From the NCBI GenBank assembly GCA_027028665.1, contig JALVIU010000281.1, positions 1 to 9,446 on the forward strand: DNA of 9,446 bases, given 5' to 3'. The position numbers were made by a program, and so were the translations under genes. Shown piece after piece: positions 1 through 7,780 of the stretch (positions are counted from its first letter, which is position 1; each line of letters starts with the position of its first letter). Below the pieces are notes generated by a model, which did not search any database, was not told the DNA's origin, and was given only the letters and a program-made list of their open reading frames with translations. Source of the stretch: Candidatus Atribacteria bacterium (lineage in GTDB: Bacteria > Atribacterota > JALVIU01).

Positions 1-2270
1 TTTATCCTGGAGGAGGAGAAATTGCTTTTACTCCACGTGCAAAAAAAGTATTAGAATATGCATTGGATGAGGCAAGGCGTCTTCAGCATAATTATGTGGG
101 TACAGAGCATATTCTCCTTGGTCTAATCAGAGAAAAAGGTGGAGTTGCAGCACATATTTTAAGTGCTATGGGTGTAGATATAGATACAGCGAGAATTCAG
201 CTTATACAGCTTTTTTCTGGTGAAGGCATGGGATTTGTGCATGTAATGAGTTCTACTGGGTCTACACAACCTATAAATACCGATCAAGAAAGAACGCCTG
301 TGCTTAATGGTTTTGCCATTGATATAACAGAACTTGCAAGAGAAGGAAAGTTGGACCCTATTATTGGTCGAGAAAAAGAGACTCAACGTATCATTCAGAT
401 ACTTTCTCGTAGAACAAAAAATAATCCAGTTTTAGTAGGAGAAGCAGGTGTAGGTAAAACAGCTATTATTGAAGGTCTTGCTCAAAAGATTATAAAGGGT
501 GAGGTTCCGGATATCCTGAAAGATAAGCGCCTTGTTTCTTTAGATCTTGCATCTATGGTTGCAGGAACAAAATATAGGGGAGAATTTGAAAAGAGAATAA
601 AGAAAATATTAGAAGAAATAAAAAAGTCGAAAAATATAATATTATTTATAGATGAGATACATACACTGATAGGGGCAGGTAGTGCAGAGGGCACATTAGA
701 TGCTGCAAATATTTTGAAACCTGCACTTGCAAGGAGCGAAATCCAGGCAATTGGAGCAACTACATATGATGAATATAGGAAATATATAGAGAGAGATTCT
801 GCACTTGAGAGAAGATTTCAACCTATATATGTAGAAGAGCCTTCTTTAGAAGATACTATTAAAATATTGAAAGGTTTAAAGGGACGTTATGAGGAATTTC
901 ATAAAGTAGAGATTTTAGATTCTGCCATTTATGCAGCCTCCAGACTTGCATCTCAATATATTATCGGAAGGTATCTTCCAGATAAGGCTATAGATATAAT
1001 AGATGAAGCATCTGCTCGCGTGAAGATTGATAATATAGAAACTTCTCCTAAGATCTTAGACTTAGAGGAGAAGTTGAGAAAGATTAAAAATAAAAAGGAA
1101 GATGCTATAAAGTATCAAAATTTTGAAGAAGCAGCTATTTATCGGGATGAAGAAGAAAAGCTTATTATAGAGCTTACAAGAACAAAGGAAGAACGTTTAG
1201 CTGATGCAGATAAATATAAACCTGTAGTATCAGAAGAAGATGTGGCAAAAGTAGTTTCTTCTTGGACTGGTATACCACTTTCAAGGTTAGCTGAGGAAGA
1301 GACACAAAAACTTTTAAAGATGGAAGAATATCTTCATAAGCAGATAGTGGGCCAAGATGAAGCGATAAAAGCTATCTCCAAGGCGATACGCCGTGCCCGT
1401 GCAGGGCTTAGAGACCCGAAGAGGCCTATAGGATCTTTTATTTTTCTTGGTCCTACAGGAGTAGGAAAAACCGCTTTAAGTAAAGCAATCGCAGAATTTT
1501 TATTTGGCAATGAAGAAGCATTAGTGAAAATAGATATGTCAGAATATATGGAGAAACATTCTGTCTCTCGATTAATAGGTTCTCCTCCTGGTTATGTAGG
1601 TTATGAAGATGGGGGACAATTATCTGAAAGAATAAGAAAAAGACCATACTCTGTAGTTTTATTGGATGAAATAGAAAAGGCTCATCCTGATGTTTTTAAT
1701 CTTTTACTTCAAATATTAGAAGATGGTAGACTCACAGACTCTCGTGGTAGAAAAGTGAATTTTAAAAATACTATTCTTATAATGACTTCAAATCTGGGTA
1801 TAAAATATCTTCAGCACAATACATTTGTAGGCTTCAAAAAAGCCTTATCTGAAGGTGGAGAGTTTTCTTATAATGATATGAAAAAAAGGGTTACAGATGA
1901 GATTAAAAAACTATTTAGGCCAGAATTTTTAAATCGTATTGATGAGGTAATTATATTCAAACCCTTAACTAAAGAAGAGATAGGACAAATAATGGAGATT
2001 ATGTTAAGAGATATTAAAGAAAGACTTGCTCATCAGGGAATTATTGACCTTATAATTACTGAAGAGCTAAGAAAATTTTTAATAGATAAGGGATATAATC
2101 CTTTATATGGTGCTAGACCTTTGCGGAGAGTTTTAGAAAGATATATAGAAGATCCTATTGCAGAACAAATTCTGAAGGGAGAAATTGGAGAAGGAGATAT
2201 TGTAATAGGAGAGATAAAGGATAAGAAGCCTGTATTTATGAAAAAGGAGCTTTCTTCTATTAGTGTCTAA
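1..2270 (+). CDS. clpC: ClpC-type AAA+ unfoldase, 5' end cut by the window
   Basis: Hsp100 ATPase that unfolds proteins and feeds them to the ClpP protease in the cytoplasm. The frame is already open at base 3, upstream of the TTG at 63, and the first visible residues match the second Clp_N repeat (TPRAKKVLEYALDEARRL), so roughly 75-80 N-terminal residues are missing. Order: Clp_N repeat 2; D1 with Walker A GEAGVGKT (438-461) and Walker B IDEIH (around 651); a UVR-like coiled middle segment (about 1050-1165) that separates ClpC from ClpB; D2 with Walker A GPTGVGKT (1449-1472), pore loop GYVGY (1590-1604), Walker B LDEIEKAH (around 1665) and sensor-2 GARPLRR (2109 on). A VGF tripeptide (1827-1835) sits where ClpC carries its ClpP-docking loop, which supports a ClpP partner. 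The stop overlaps the radA start by 8 bases, so the two are cotranscribed. Any CtsR operator or mcsAB genes would lie outside the window. Confidence 0.96.
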   Translation, partial: YPGGGEIAFTPRAKKVLEYALDEARRLQHNYVGTEHILLGLIREKGGVAAHILSAMGVDIDTARIQLIQLFSGEGMGFVHVMSSTGSTQPINTDQERTPVLNGFAIDITELAREGKLDPIIGREKETQRIIQILSRRTKNNPVLVGEAGVGKTAIIEGLAQKIIKGEVPDILKDKRLVSLDLASMVAGTKYRGEFEKRIKKILEEIKKSKNIILFIDEIHTLIGAGSAEGTLDAANILKPALARSEIQAIGATTYDEYRKYIERDSALERRFQPIYVEEPSLEDTIKILKGLKGRYEEFHKVEILDSAIYAASRLASQYIIGRYLPDKAIDIIDEASARVKIDNIETSPKILDLEEKLRKIKNKKEDAIKYQNFEEAAIYRDEEEKLIIELTRTKEERLADADKYKPVVSEEDVAKVVSSWTGIPLSRLAEEETQKLLKMEEYLHKQIVGQDEAIKAISKAIRRARAGLRDPKRPIGSFIFLGPTGVGKTALSKAIAEFLFGNEEALVKIDMSEYMEKHSVSRLIGSPPGYVGYEDGGQLSERIRKRPYSVVLLDEIEKAHPDVFNLLLQILEDGRLTDSRGRKVNFKNTILIMTSNLGIKYLQHNTFVGFKKALSEGGEFSYNDMKKRVTDEIKKLFRPEFLNRIDEVIIFKPLTKEEIGQIMEIMLRDIKERLAHQGIIDLIITEELRKFLIDKGYNPLYGARPLRRVLERYIEDPIAEQILKGEIGEGDIVIGEIKDKKPVFMKKELSSISV

Positions 2271-3621
2271 AAAACATACTATATATAGATGCCAAAATTG
2301 CGGATATATATCTTATAAATGGTTGGGAAAATGTCCTGCTTGCGGAGAATGGAATACATTTGTAGAAGAGAGGGAAGAGGTTGTTCACCCTTCCAGACTG
2401 GTAAATAAAGAGCAAAACAAGATCCTTCCAATAAATGAAGTAGATATAAAAGATGAAGAAAGAATACCTACAGGTTATAGTGAATTTGATAGGGTTTTAG
2501 GTGGTGGGGTTGTTCCTGGTTCCCTAATTCTTCTGGGCGGAAGCCCTGGTATTGGAAAATCCACATTGCTTCTTCAGACTGCAAATTATATCTCTACTTA
2601 TGAAGGAAAGGTTTTATACATATCTGGTGAAGAATCTCAGAACCAAATAAAAAGAAGAGCAAATCGTATAGGTACATATAGTAATAATCTTTATCTATTT
2701 TCTGAAACGAATATAAACTTTATAAGAGAGGCTATTTTAAATATATCTCCTCAAGTAGCTATAATAGATTCTATCCAAACCCTTTACTCTCCAGAGTTAG
2801 AAAGTGCTCCAGGAAGTGTAGCTCAGGTTAGAGAGTGTGCGAATATTCTTATGATTATTGCTAAAAATTATAATATTTCTATTTTTATAATAGGTCATAT
2901 TACTAAAAGTGGAAATATAGCAGGTCCTAAAGCATTAGAACATATAGTAGATACGGTGCTTTACTTTGAAGGTGAAAGTTATTATTCATATAGAATATTA
3001 AGGGCTATAAAAAATAGATTTGGTTCTACAAATGAAATAGGGGTATTCGAGATGAGAGGAGATGGATTAGAGGAAGTAAAAGATCCCTCAAGCATTTTTT
3101 TGAGTGGGAAGCCAGAAGAGCTTTCAGGATCAATTATTGTAGCAAGTATAGAAGGAACAAGACCTATACTTCTTGAAGTTCAGGCCCTTGTAAGTTACAC
3201 AAATTTTTCTACTCCAAGGAGGATGTCTATAGGATTTGATCTTAATAGATTACTACTTATATCTGCTGTGTTAGAAAAGAAATTAGATATACCTCTTAAT
3301 AATTATGACATTTATGTAAATATTGTAGGAGGACTCAAGGTTTCAGATCCTGCACTTGATTTGGGAGTAGCTGTGGCTATTGCCTCAAGTTATCATGATG
3401 TCCCTATACACTCTAAGACTTTAGTAATAGGAGAATTAGGTCTTACAGGCGAAGTAAGAAGTGTGCAGGGAATAGAAAAACGAATAAAAGAAGCAGAAAA
3501 ACTGGGATACGAGCAGATAATAATACCCTATTATAATCTAACCGAAGACTTAAGTAAAAATTCAAAGATTATTGGAGTGGAGACTTTGAAAGAAGTATTT
3601 AGATTGATGTCATTAGAGTAA
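2263..3621 (+). CDS. radA: DNA repair protein RadA (Sms)
   Basis: RadA is a RecA-like, DnaB-type hexameric helicase that promotes branch migration in recombination and repair. The 452 residues match the usual family length. An N-terminal C4 zinc finger is visible (C10, C13, C24, C27, with the WLGKCPACGEW signature). The RecA-like core has Walker A GSPGIGKST at 93-101, a Walker B-like AIIDSIQTL stretch and the RadA-specific KNRFG motif at 250-254. The C-terminal third is the Lon-protease-like domain (GSIIVASIEGTRPILLEVQ onward). The GTG start at 2263 fits the family N-terminus (SKKHTIYRCQNCGY). Its AAGGAG (2244-2249) is 13 bases upstream, rather far, and the start overlaps the clpC stop as GTGTCTAA, so translational coupling is likely. 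clpC-radA adjacency is common in Firmicutes, where disA often follows; here the next gene is rpsU. Confidence 0.97.
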   Translation: MSKKHTIYRCQNCGYISYKWLGKCPACGEWNTFVEEREEVVHPSRLVNKEQNKILPINEVDIKDEERIPTGYSEFDRVLGGGVVPGSLILLGGSPGIGKSTLLLQTANYISTYEGKVLYISGEESQNQIKRRANRIGTYSNNLYLFSETNINFIREAILNISPQVAIIDSIQTLYSPELESAPGSVAQVRECANILMIIAKNYNISIFIIGHITKSGNIAGPKALEHIVDTVLYFEGESYYSYRILRAIKNRFGSTNEIGVFEMRGDGLEEVKDPSSIFLSGKPEELSGSIIVASIEGTRPILLEVQALVSYTNFSTPRRMSIGFDLNRLLLISAVLEKKLDIPLNNYDIYVNIVGGLKVSDPALDLGVAVAIASSYHDVPIHSKTLVIGELGLTGEVRSVQGIEKRIKEAEKLGYEQIIIPYYNLTEDLSKNSKIIGVETLKEVFRLMSLE

Positions 3622-3652
3622 GGAATAATTATACAAAAGGGCAAAAATAAGC

Positions 3653-3681
3653 TTGACCTTTTTTAGAAGTTATTATATAAT
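3653..3681 (+). promoter_or_regulatory. Vegetative (sigma-A/sigma-70 type) promoter of the rpsU operon
   Basis: TTGACC at 3653-3658 and TATAAT at 3676-3681 are separated by exactly 17 bases, which is five of six and six of six consensus matches at optimal spacing. Transcription would start near 3688, giving a leader of about 43 bases before the rpsU ATG. It lies in the 109-base gap between radA and rpsU (3622-3730), the largest gap in the window. I see no other gene or clear terminator in that gap. The inference is that rpsU and the genes behind it form their own transcription unit, possibly with read-through from clpC-radA. Confidence 0.85.
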
Positions 3682-3730
3682 TAAACAGAAATAAATTGTA
3701 AAAAACATATAAAGAAGGGAGGGATAATTG

Positions 3731-3913
3731 ATGGCTGAAGTCGTAGTAAAAGAAAATGAACCTTTTGATCAGGCCCTAAAAAGATTCAAAAGAAAATTTC
3801 AGCAAAGCGGTATACTTGCTGAAATAAAGAAGCACGAATATTATGAAAAACCAAGTGAAAGAAGAAAAAAGAAAGCAAGAGCGGCTAAGAAAAAAAGGAA
3901 TAGAAGAGGTTAA
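3731..3913 (+). CDS. rpsU: Small ribosomal subunit protein bS21
   Basis: S21 is a small basic 30S protein near the platform and the 3' end of 16S rRNA that helps mRNA binding at initiation. The product has 60 residues, within the family's usual range. It shows the expected pattern: an N-terminal acidic/hydrophobic stretch ([20 protein letters not shown]), the [14 protein letters not shown] signature, and a very basic C-terminal tail (residues about 44-60). The ATG at 3731 is preferred over the TTG directly before it at 3728 because family members begin with M followed by a short A/S-containing segment, and the purine-rich site GAAGGGAGGG (3714-3723) is well spaced for it. It is first behind the promoter at 3653-3681 and is separated by one base from yqeY. 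Confidence 0.96.
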   Translation: MAEVVVKENEPFDQALKRFKRKFQQSGILAEIKKHEYYEKPSERRKKKARAAKKKRNRRG

Positions 3914-3914
3914 T

Positions 3915-4358
3915 ATGTCTATAGAGGGAAAGATTGATAATGATTTAAAAAAAGCCCTCAAAAAAAGGGAGAAGGTAAGACTTTCTACGCTTAGAATGTT
4001 GAAATCTCAATTAAAAAATGAGGCGATTGAGAAAAGAGATAAGCTTACAGAGGAAGAAGAGTTCAAAGTAATAGGCTCTTATCTTAAGAAATTGAAGGAT
4101 TCTTTAGAAACGTATGAAAAATCAGGTAGAAAAGATCTGGTTAAGCAGTTAGAAGAAGAAATAAGTATTGTAGAGGCTTATCTTCCTCCCTCGTTAACCT
4201 CTCAAGAATTAAGAGTAATAATAGAGGAAGTTGTAGCTGAAGTAGGAAAGGATAAGAAAAATATGGGTAAAATAATGAAAGAAGTAATGGGTAAAGTAGG
4301 CTCTCGTGCAGATGGAAGAAGGGTAAAAGAGATTGTTGATGAAATTTTACAGAATTAA
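3915..4358 (+). CDS. yqeY: GatB/YqeY family protein
   Basis: Product of 147 residues, the normal size for stand-alone YqeY proteins. The fold resembles the C-terminal tRNA-binding domain of GatB, the amidotransferase subunit that makes Gln-tRNA or Asn-tRNA by transamidation; the role of free YqeY is not well established, and a tRNA-related function is inferred from the fold. Family signatures are visible: a helical N-terminus with STLRMLKSQLKNEAI, the EAYLPPSLTSQEL region in the middle, and GSRADGRRV at about 129-137 near the C-terminus. The frame stays open upstream inside rpsU, but ATG 3915 is chosen because it gives the family length and N-terminus (MSIEGKIDNDLKKAL) and lies one base after the rpsU stop. 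Only a short GAGGT (3906-3910) precedes it, so coupling to rpsU translation is likely. The rpsU-yqeY pair is widely conserved. Confidence 0.93.
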   Translation: MSIEGKIDNDLKKALKKREKVRLSTLRMLKSQLKNEAIEKRDKLTEEEEFKVIGSYLKKLKDSLETYEKSGRKDLVKQLEEEISIVEAYLPPSLTSQELRVIIEEVVAEVGKDKKNMGKIMKEVMGKVGSRADGRRVKEIVDEILQN

Positions 4359-4410
4359 TCTTTATCCTCAATTTTTTATTTTCCCTCTATTTATCTTCTA
4401 TAATTTCATC

Positions 4411-4418
4411 AAGGAGGT
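4411..4418 (+). promoter_or_regulatory. Strong ribosome binding site that fixes the phoH start
   Basis: AAGGAGGT is an 8-base exact complement to the usual 16S rRNA 3' end. It lies in the 69-base gap between the yqeY stop and phoH. Nine bases after it, in the phoH frame, is ATA (4428-4430). No ATG, GTG, TTG or CTG lies at a usable distance in the phoH frame, so this site is the main evidence for the ATA start. Confidence 0.75.
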
Positions 4419-4427
4419 AGACCAAAG

Positions 4428-5387
4428 ATAAAGAAAATAGAGATAAATTCAGTAGGTAGTGACGAATTAAGAGAAATTTCAGGAAAATGGGATGAAAATC
4501 TAAAATTAATTGAAGAAGAATTTGAAGTAAAGATAAGAATAAAAGATGGAAGTTTTATTATCTTTGGGAAAAATCACCTTACAGATCAGGCTGCAGAATT
4601 AATTACAGAGTTATTAAATACAGTGAGAAAAGGAAAGTCAGTTTCTTTTTCTCTTATAAAGTATGGATCTGCCCTACTTAAATCCGGAAGTCATTTTAAT
4701 CATGAAACCTACTCAGATATTATTCAAATTACCAGAAAGGGAAAGGAGATAAGGGCAAAGACTCCTGGACAGCAACGATTTGTAGATGCAGTGAAAAAGA
4801 ATGATATAGTTTTTGTCATAGGGCCTGCAGGTACAGGGAAAACATATCTTGCTACAGCAATGGCCGTAGCCTATTTTAAAGAAAAAAAAGTTTCAAGGAT
4901 TATTTTAGTACGTCCTGCAGTAGAAGCAGGAGAAAATCTAGGATTTTTACCAGGTGATCTTTTGGAAAAAGTTTCTCCTTATCTTAGACCCCTCTATGAT
5001 GTTCTATTTGAATTGATAGGTATAGATAAATTTGAAGGATATCTTGAAAAGGGTTTGATAGAAGTTGCTCCTCTTGCATATATGCGAGGAAGAACCTTAA
5101 ATGATTCTTTTATTATATTAGATGAGGCACAAAACACTACTCCAGAGCAGATGAAAATGTTTCTTACACGATTTGGTTTTGGTTCAAAAATTATAGTCAC
5201 TGGAGACATTACTCAGATTGATCTTCCAGGTGGAAAGGCTTCAGGACTTGTAAAAATTCAAGAGATTTTAAAAAATATCGAAGGAATATCTTTTATATAT
5301 CTTAATGAAACAGATGTAGTAAGGCATAAATTAGTTAAAAAGATTATAAAGGCTTACGAGATCTACGAAAATCCTCAAAATGAGTAA
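4428..5387 (+). CDS. phoH: PhoH-like ATPase, probable AUA start codon
   Basis: PhoH-family cytoplasmic P-loop ATPase, related to superfamily 1 helicase cores and linked to RNA metabolism; its gene commonly neighbours ybeY. From ATA 4428 the protein has 319 residues, the normal length. The N-terminal part (about 1-65) contains a KH-like segment (LIEEEFEVKIRIKDGSF...) seen in PhoH proteins. The ATPase core has Walker A GPAGTGKT at 132-139 and Walker B ILDEAQN (DEAQN at 232-236), with the conserved RPAVEAGENLGFLPG and TGDITQIDLP stretches. The frame is open from 4404, after a TAA at 4401. Its first conventional start is GTG at 4623, which would remove 65 residues including the KH-like segment and has no well-placed ribosome binding site. 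Codon-like, family-like sequence continues upstream of 4623 to the AAGGAGGT, so an AUA start is the best reading; an ATG-to-ATA sequencing error is the main alternative. The stop overlaps pgpH by 8 bases. Confidence 0.9.
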   Translation: MKKIEINSVGSDELREISGKWDENLKLIEEEFEVKIRIKDGSFIIFGKNHLTDQAAELITELLNTVRKGKSVSFSLIKYGSALLKSGSHFNHETYSDIIQITRKGKEIRAKTPGQQRFVDAVKKNDIVFVIGPAGTGKTYLATAMAVAYFKEKKVSRIILVRPAVEAGENLGFLPGDLLEKVSPYLRPLYDVLFELIGIDKFEGYLEKGLIEVAPLAYMRGRTLNDSFIILDEAQNTTPEQMKMFLTRFGFGSKIIVTGDITQIDLPGGKASGLVKIQEILKNIEGISFIYLNETDVVRHKLVKKIIKAYEIYENPQNE

Positions 5388-7314
5388 ACTTAAGATAAAA
5401 AAGGAAAATATCAAGCTCTATTTCAGTTTTTTAATCTCCTATATTATTATAGCCACTCTGTTGAGCTTTTCTTATTATAATGAATATACCTTCTGGAAAT
5501 CCGGAGACATAACACCGAACGATATTGTTTCATCAAGTTTTCTACAAATGAAAGATTCTTGGAAGAGTTCACAGATAGGAGTAGGAAAAGATATATTAAA
5601 CGCAAAAAACAAGAGTTTTGAAGACTTTTTGAATACTATAGATGAATATTTTTCTTCTTTAAAGCTTGATCCGTCGCAGCACATTTTTCCAGAGGAGAAG
5701 ATAGATGAAATCAGACTTATAGTGAATGAACTTTTACTTACCGCCTTTAATAAGACGAAAAATTCAAAAAGTCTAAGAGATATTTTTAATTATTTTTATA
5801 ATGATTTAGAATTAGTAAATGGACTTTCTTCCGAGGAAAAAGATAAAATAAAAAAGATTATAGTAAAGTTGTCAAGCAAATTTTATCTCCAGAAAAAGCT
5901 CAAGTTTATCTCATCTACATTTACACCACGGAAGTCCTCTATTAAGCCAGGCGAGATCGTTATAAAAAGTGGTACAAAGCTTACGAATAAAGATTTAAAA
6001 TTGTTGCGAAAATTACATGTAAAGAAGAAAAACATTCCTATTTTTAATTTTGTATCCCTTTTTCTTCTTTCATTTATTATATATTTACTTTTCTTTTTTT
6101 ATTTTCTTTTATTTGCAAAAGAATTTTTAAAGAATCTTAAAAAAGTTTATTTACTATTAACTATTTTGATATTCGGTGTTTTATTGGGAGTAGTTATATT
6201 GCCTACTTATTTTTATATATTCCCCATACCTTTTTTTGCTATAATTATAGCTATATCAATAAATTTAAACATTGGGATTGCTTATGTATTTACTCTAACC
6301 CTTTTGCTTTCTTTTATTATTGGTGGTAAAATATTTTATTTTATGACTATTATGATGTTGTCTGGGATTACTTCTGTATTTTTGGTAAATAATCCTAAAG
6401 GGAGGTCTGTTTTTACAAAAACAGGTGTAGTCGTAGGCACCTTAAATTTTTTTCTTATAATCTTTTTAGACATCTATAAATTTAATTTTTCTATAGCTAC
6501 TGCAAAAATTGCTCTTTTAGGATTTTTTACAGGCTTTTTTTCTCCTATTATGGTTTTAGGAATACTTCCTATAATTGAGGATATCTTTACCATTTCTACT
6601 TCTATAAAACTACTTGAACTATCTGATCCCTCTCACCCTCTTCTTAAGAGACTATTAGATGAGGCACCAGGTACATATCAACATAGTGCTATAGTTTCTA
6701 ATTTAGCAGTAGCAGCGGCCTCTACTATAGGTGCTGACCCCCTTCTTGCGAGAGCTGGCGGATTCTATCATGATATAGGAAAGTTGAAAAGGCCTTATTT
6801 ATTTATAGAGAATCAGATGTCAAATAAAAATATACATGATGAAATTCAGCCTACTTTGAGTACACTCGCTATAATCTCACACGTCAAAGATGGGGTAGAA
6901 TTAGCAAAAAGGTATAATCTTCCAGAAGAAGTTATAAATATAATAAGAGAACATCATGGTACAAGTCTTGTATCATATTTTTATTTTCAGGCAATTAAGA
7001 AGCCTTCTAAAAAGGATGAACTGTCTGAAGAGGATTTTAGATATCCTGGACCGAAACCACAATCTAAAGAAGCAGCAATAGTTATGTTGGCAGATGCGGT
7101 AGAGGCAGCATCGAGAACTCTTACAAATCCTACTGCTACAAAGATAAGAAATTTTATCAAGTCGATTATTCAAAAGATTGTAGATGATGGGCAACTGGAG
7201 GAAAGTCCTTTGACTTTTAGGGACATAAATCTAATTGAAGAGACATTTGAGAAATTTCTCCTTTCTCTTTTTCATACCAGAATTGAATATCCAAAAATAA
7301 AACAGAAGGAGTAA
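5380..7314 (+). CDS. pgpH: 7TM-HD family cyclic-di-AMP phosphodiesterase PgpH
   Basis: Membrane HD-domain enzyme; characterised relatives (Listeria PgpH, B. subtilis YqfF) hydrolyse cyclic di-AMP to pApA, controlling potassium and osmotic balance. The 644 residues show an N-terminal membrane anchor (about 14-32), a long extracytoplasmic domain (about 33-217) ending with the IKPGEIVIKSGTKLT signature, a block of about seven hydrophobic helices (about 222-405), and a cytoplasmic HD domain (about 425-635). Metal ligands are visible: H435, the H464-D465 pair in FYHDIGK, H501 and H525-H526 in EHHGT, followed by YPGPKPQSKEAAIVMLADAVEA. Overlap with phoH as ATGAGTAA and the lack of a good Shine-Dalgarno site indicate translational coupling. 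No diadenylate cyclase gene is in the window. c-di-AMP specificity is inferred from the family. Confidence 0.95.
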   Translation: MSKLKIKKENIKLYFSFLISYIIIATLLSFSYYNEYTFWKSGDITPNDIVSSSFLQMKDSWKSSQIGVGKDILNAKNKSFEDFLNTIDEYFSSLKLDPSQHIFPEEKIDEIRLIVNELLLTAFNKTKNSKSLRDIFNYFYNDLELVNGLSSEEKDKIKKIIVKLSSKFYLQKKLKFISSTFTPRKSSIKPGEIVIKSGTKLTNKDLKLLRKLHVKKKNIPIFNFVSLFLLSFIIYLLFFFYFLLFAKEFLKNLKKVYLLLTILIFGVLLGVVILPTYFYIFPIPFFAIIIAISINLNIGIAYVFTLTLLLSFIIGGKIFYFMTIMMLSGITSVFLVNNPKGRSVFTKTGVVVGTLNFFLIIFLDIYKFNFSIATAKIALLGFFTGFFSPIMVLGILPIIEDIFTISTSIKLLELSDPSHPLLKRLLDEAPGTYQHSAIVSNLAVAAASTIGADPLLARAGGFYHDIGKLKRPYLFIENQMSNKNIHDEIQPTLSTLAIISHVKDGVELAKRYNLPEEVINIIREHHGTSLVSYFYFQAIKKPSKKDELSEEDFRYPGPKPQSKEAAIVMLADAVEAASRTLTNPTATKIRNFIKSIIQKIVDDGQLEESPLTFRDINLIEETFEKFLLSLFHTRIEYPKIKQKE

Positions 7315-7318
7315 AAAT

Positions 7319-7780
7319 ATGGAAGTAGAAATAATAAATAAAATGGACTCAGGGCTACCTATTGATTGTATAAGATGGTTTGTAACTCTTTTGTTGGAGA
7401 GAGAAGATACTGATGAAGAGACTGAGATATCCATTTTATTCACAGATAATGAAAATATAAGAATTCTTAACACTGCCTATAGAAAGAAAAATAAACCTAC
7501 GAATGTATTATCTTTTAGTATGAGAGAGGGTACTCCTGTACCTTTTAATAATATATTAGGAGATATTGTAATTTCTGTAGAATATGCTAAAGAGGAGGCT
7601 AAAGACTTAGAGATAGATATGCGAGACAGGATTATTCAATTAGTCATTCATGGGACTTTACATTTGTTGGGTTATGATCATATAAAAGATGAAGACTATG
7701 CAAAAATGAAAGAAAGAGAAGATACATATTTTGAACTTTGGCTAAAGGAGAAAGATAAATGTATGAAAATGAGAAGTTAG
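7319..7780 (+). CDS. ybeY: YbeY endoribonuclease / rRNA maturation factor
   Basis: Zinc-dependent single-strand RNase family (UPF0054) involved in 16S rRNA 3'-end maturation and ribosome quality control. The 153 residues match the family. The metal motif HGTLHLLGYDH is intact, with H111, H115 and H121 as the three zinc ligands. The RKKNKPTNVLSFSM and ILGDIVIS stretches are also typical. The ATG at 7319 lies 7 bases after AAGGAG (7306-7311) and 4 bases after the pgpH stop, so it is in the same operon. phoH-pgpH-ybeY is a conserved order, and phoH-ybeY linkage supports a shared RNA-processing role. The 3' end overlaps the next gene by 22 bases and contains that gene's ribosome binding site. Confidence 0.96.
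   Translation: MEVEIINKMDSGLPIDCIRWFVTLLLEREDTDEETEISILFTDNENIRILNTAYRKKNKPTNVLSFSMREGTPVPFNNILGDIVISVEYAKEEAKDLEIDMRDRIIQLVIHGTLHLLGYDHIKDEDYAKMKEREDTYFELWLKEKDKCMKMRS

Noticed and set aside
63-65. TTG at 63 as the true clpC start
   Set aside because: The frame is open to the window edge and the upstream codons (GEIAFTPRAKKVLEY) match the second Clp_N repeat, so this is an internal leucine codon.
159-1647. Minus-strand frames of 64-75 codons inside clpC
   Set aside because: They are antisense shadows of a strongly conserved gene, without recognisable motifs or ribosome binding sites.
3635-3662. Terminator after radA (AAAAGG paired with CCTTTT)
   Set aside because: The stem has only six pairs, two of them G-C, with a 16-base loop, and the 3' arm overlaps the -35 box of a much better promoter.
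3843-3914. yqeY starting at ATG 3843 within rpsU
   Set aside because: The extra 24 residues are an out-of-frame reading of the lysine/arginine-rich rpsU tail. ATG 3915 gives the family length and N-terminus.
4623-5387. phoH starting at GTG 4623 (254 residues)
   Set aside because: No ribosome binding site precedes it, it removes the KH-like N-terminal segment, and in-frame PhoH-like sequence continues upstream to a strong Shine-Dalgarno at 4411.
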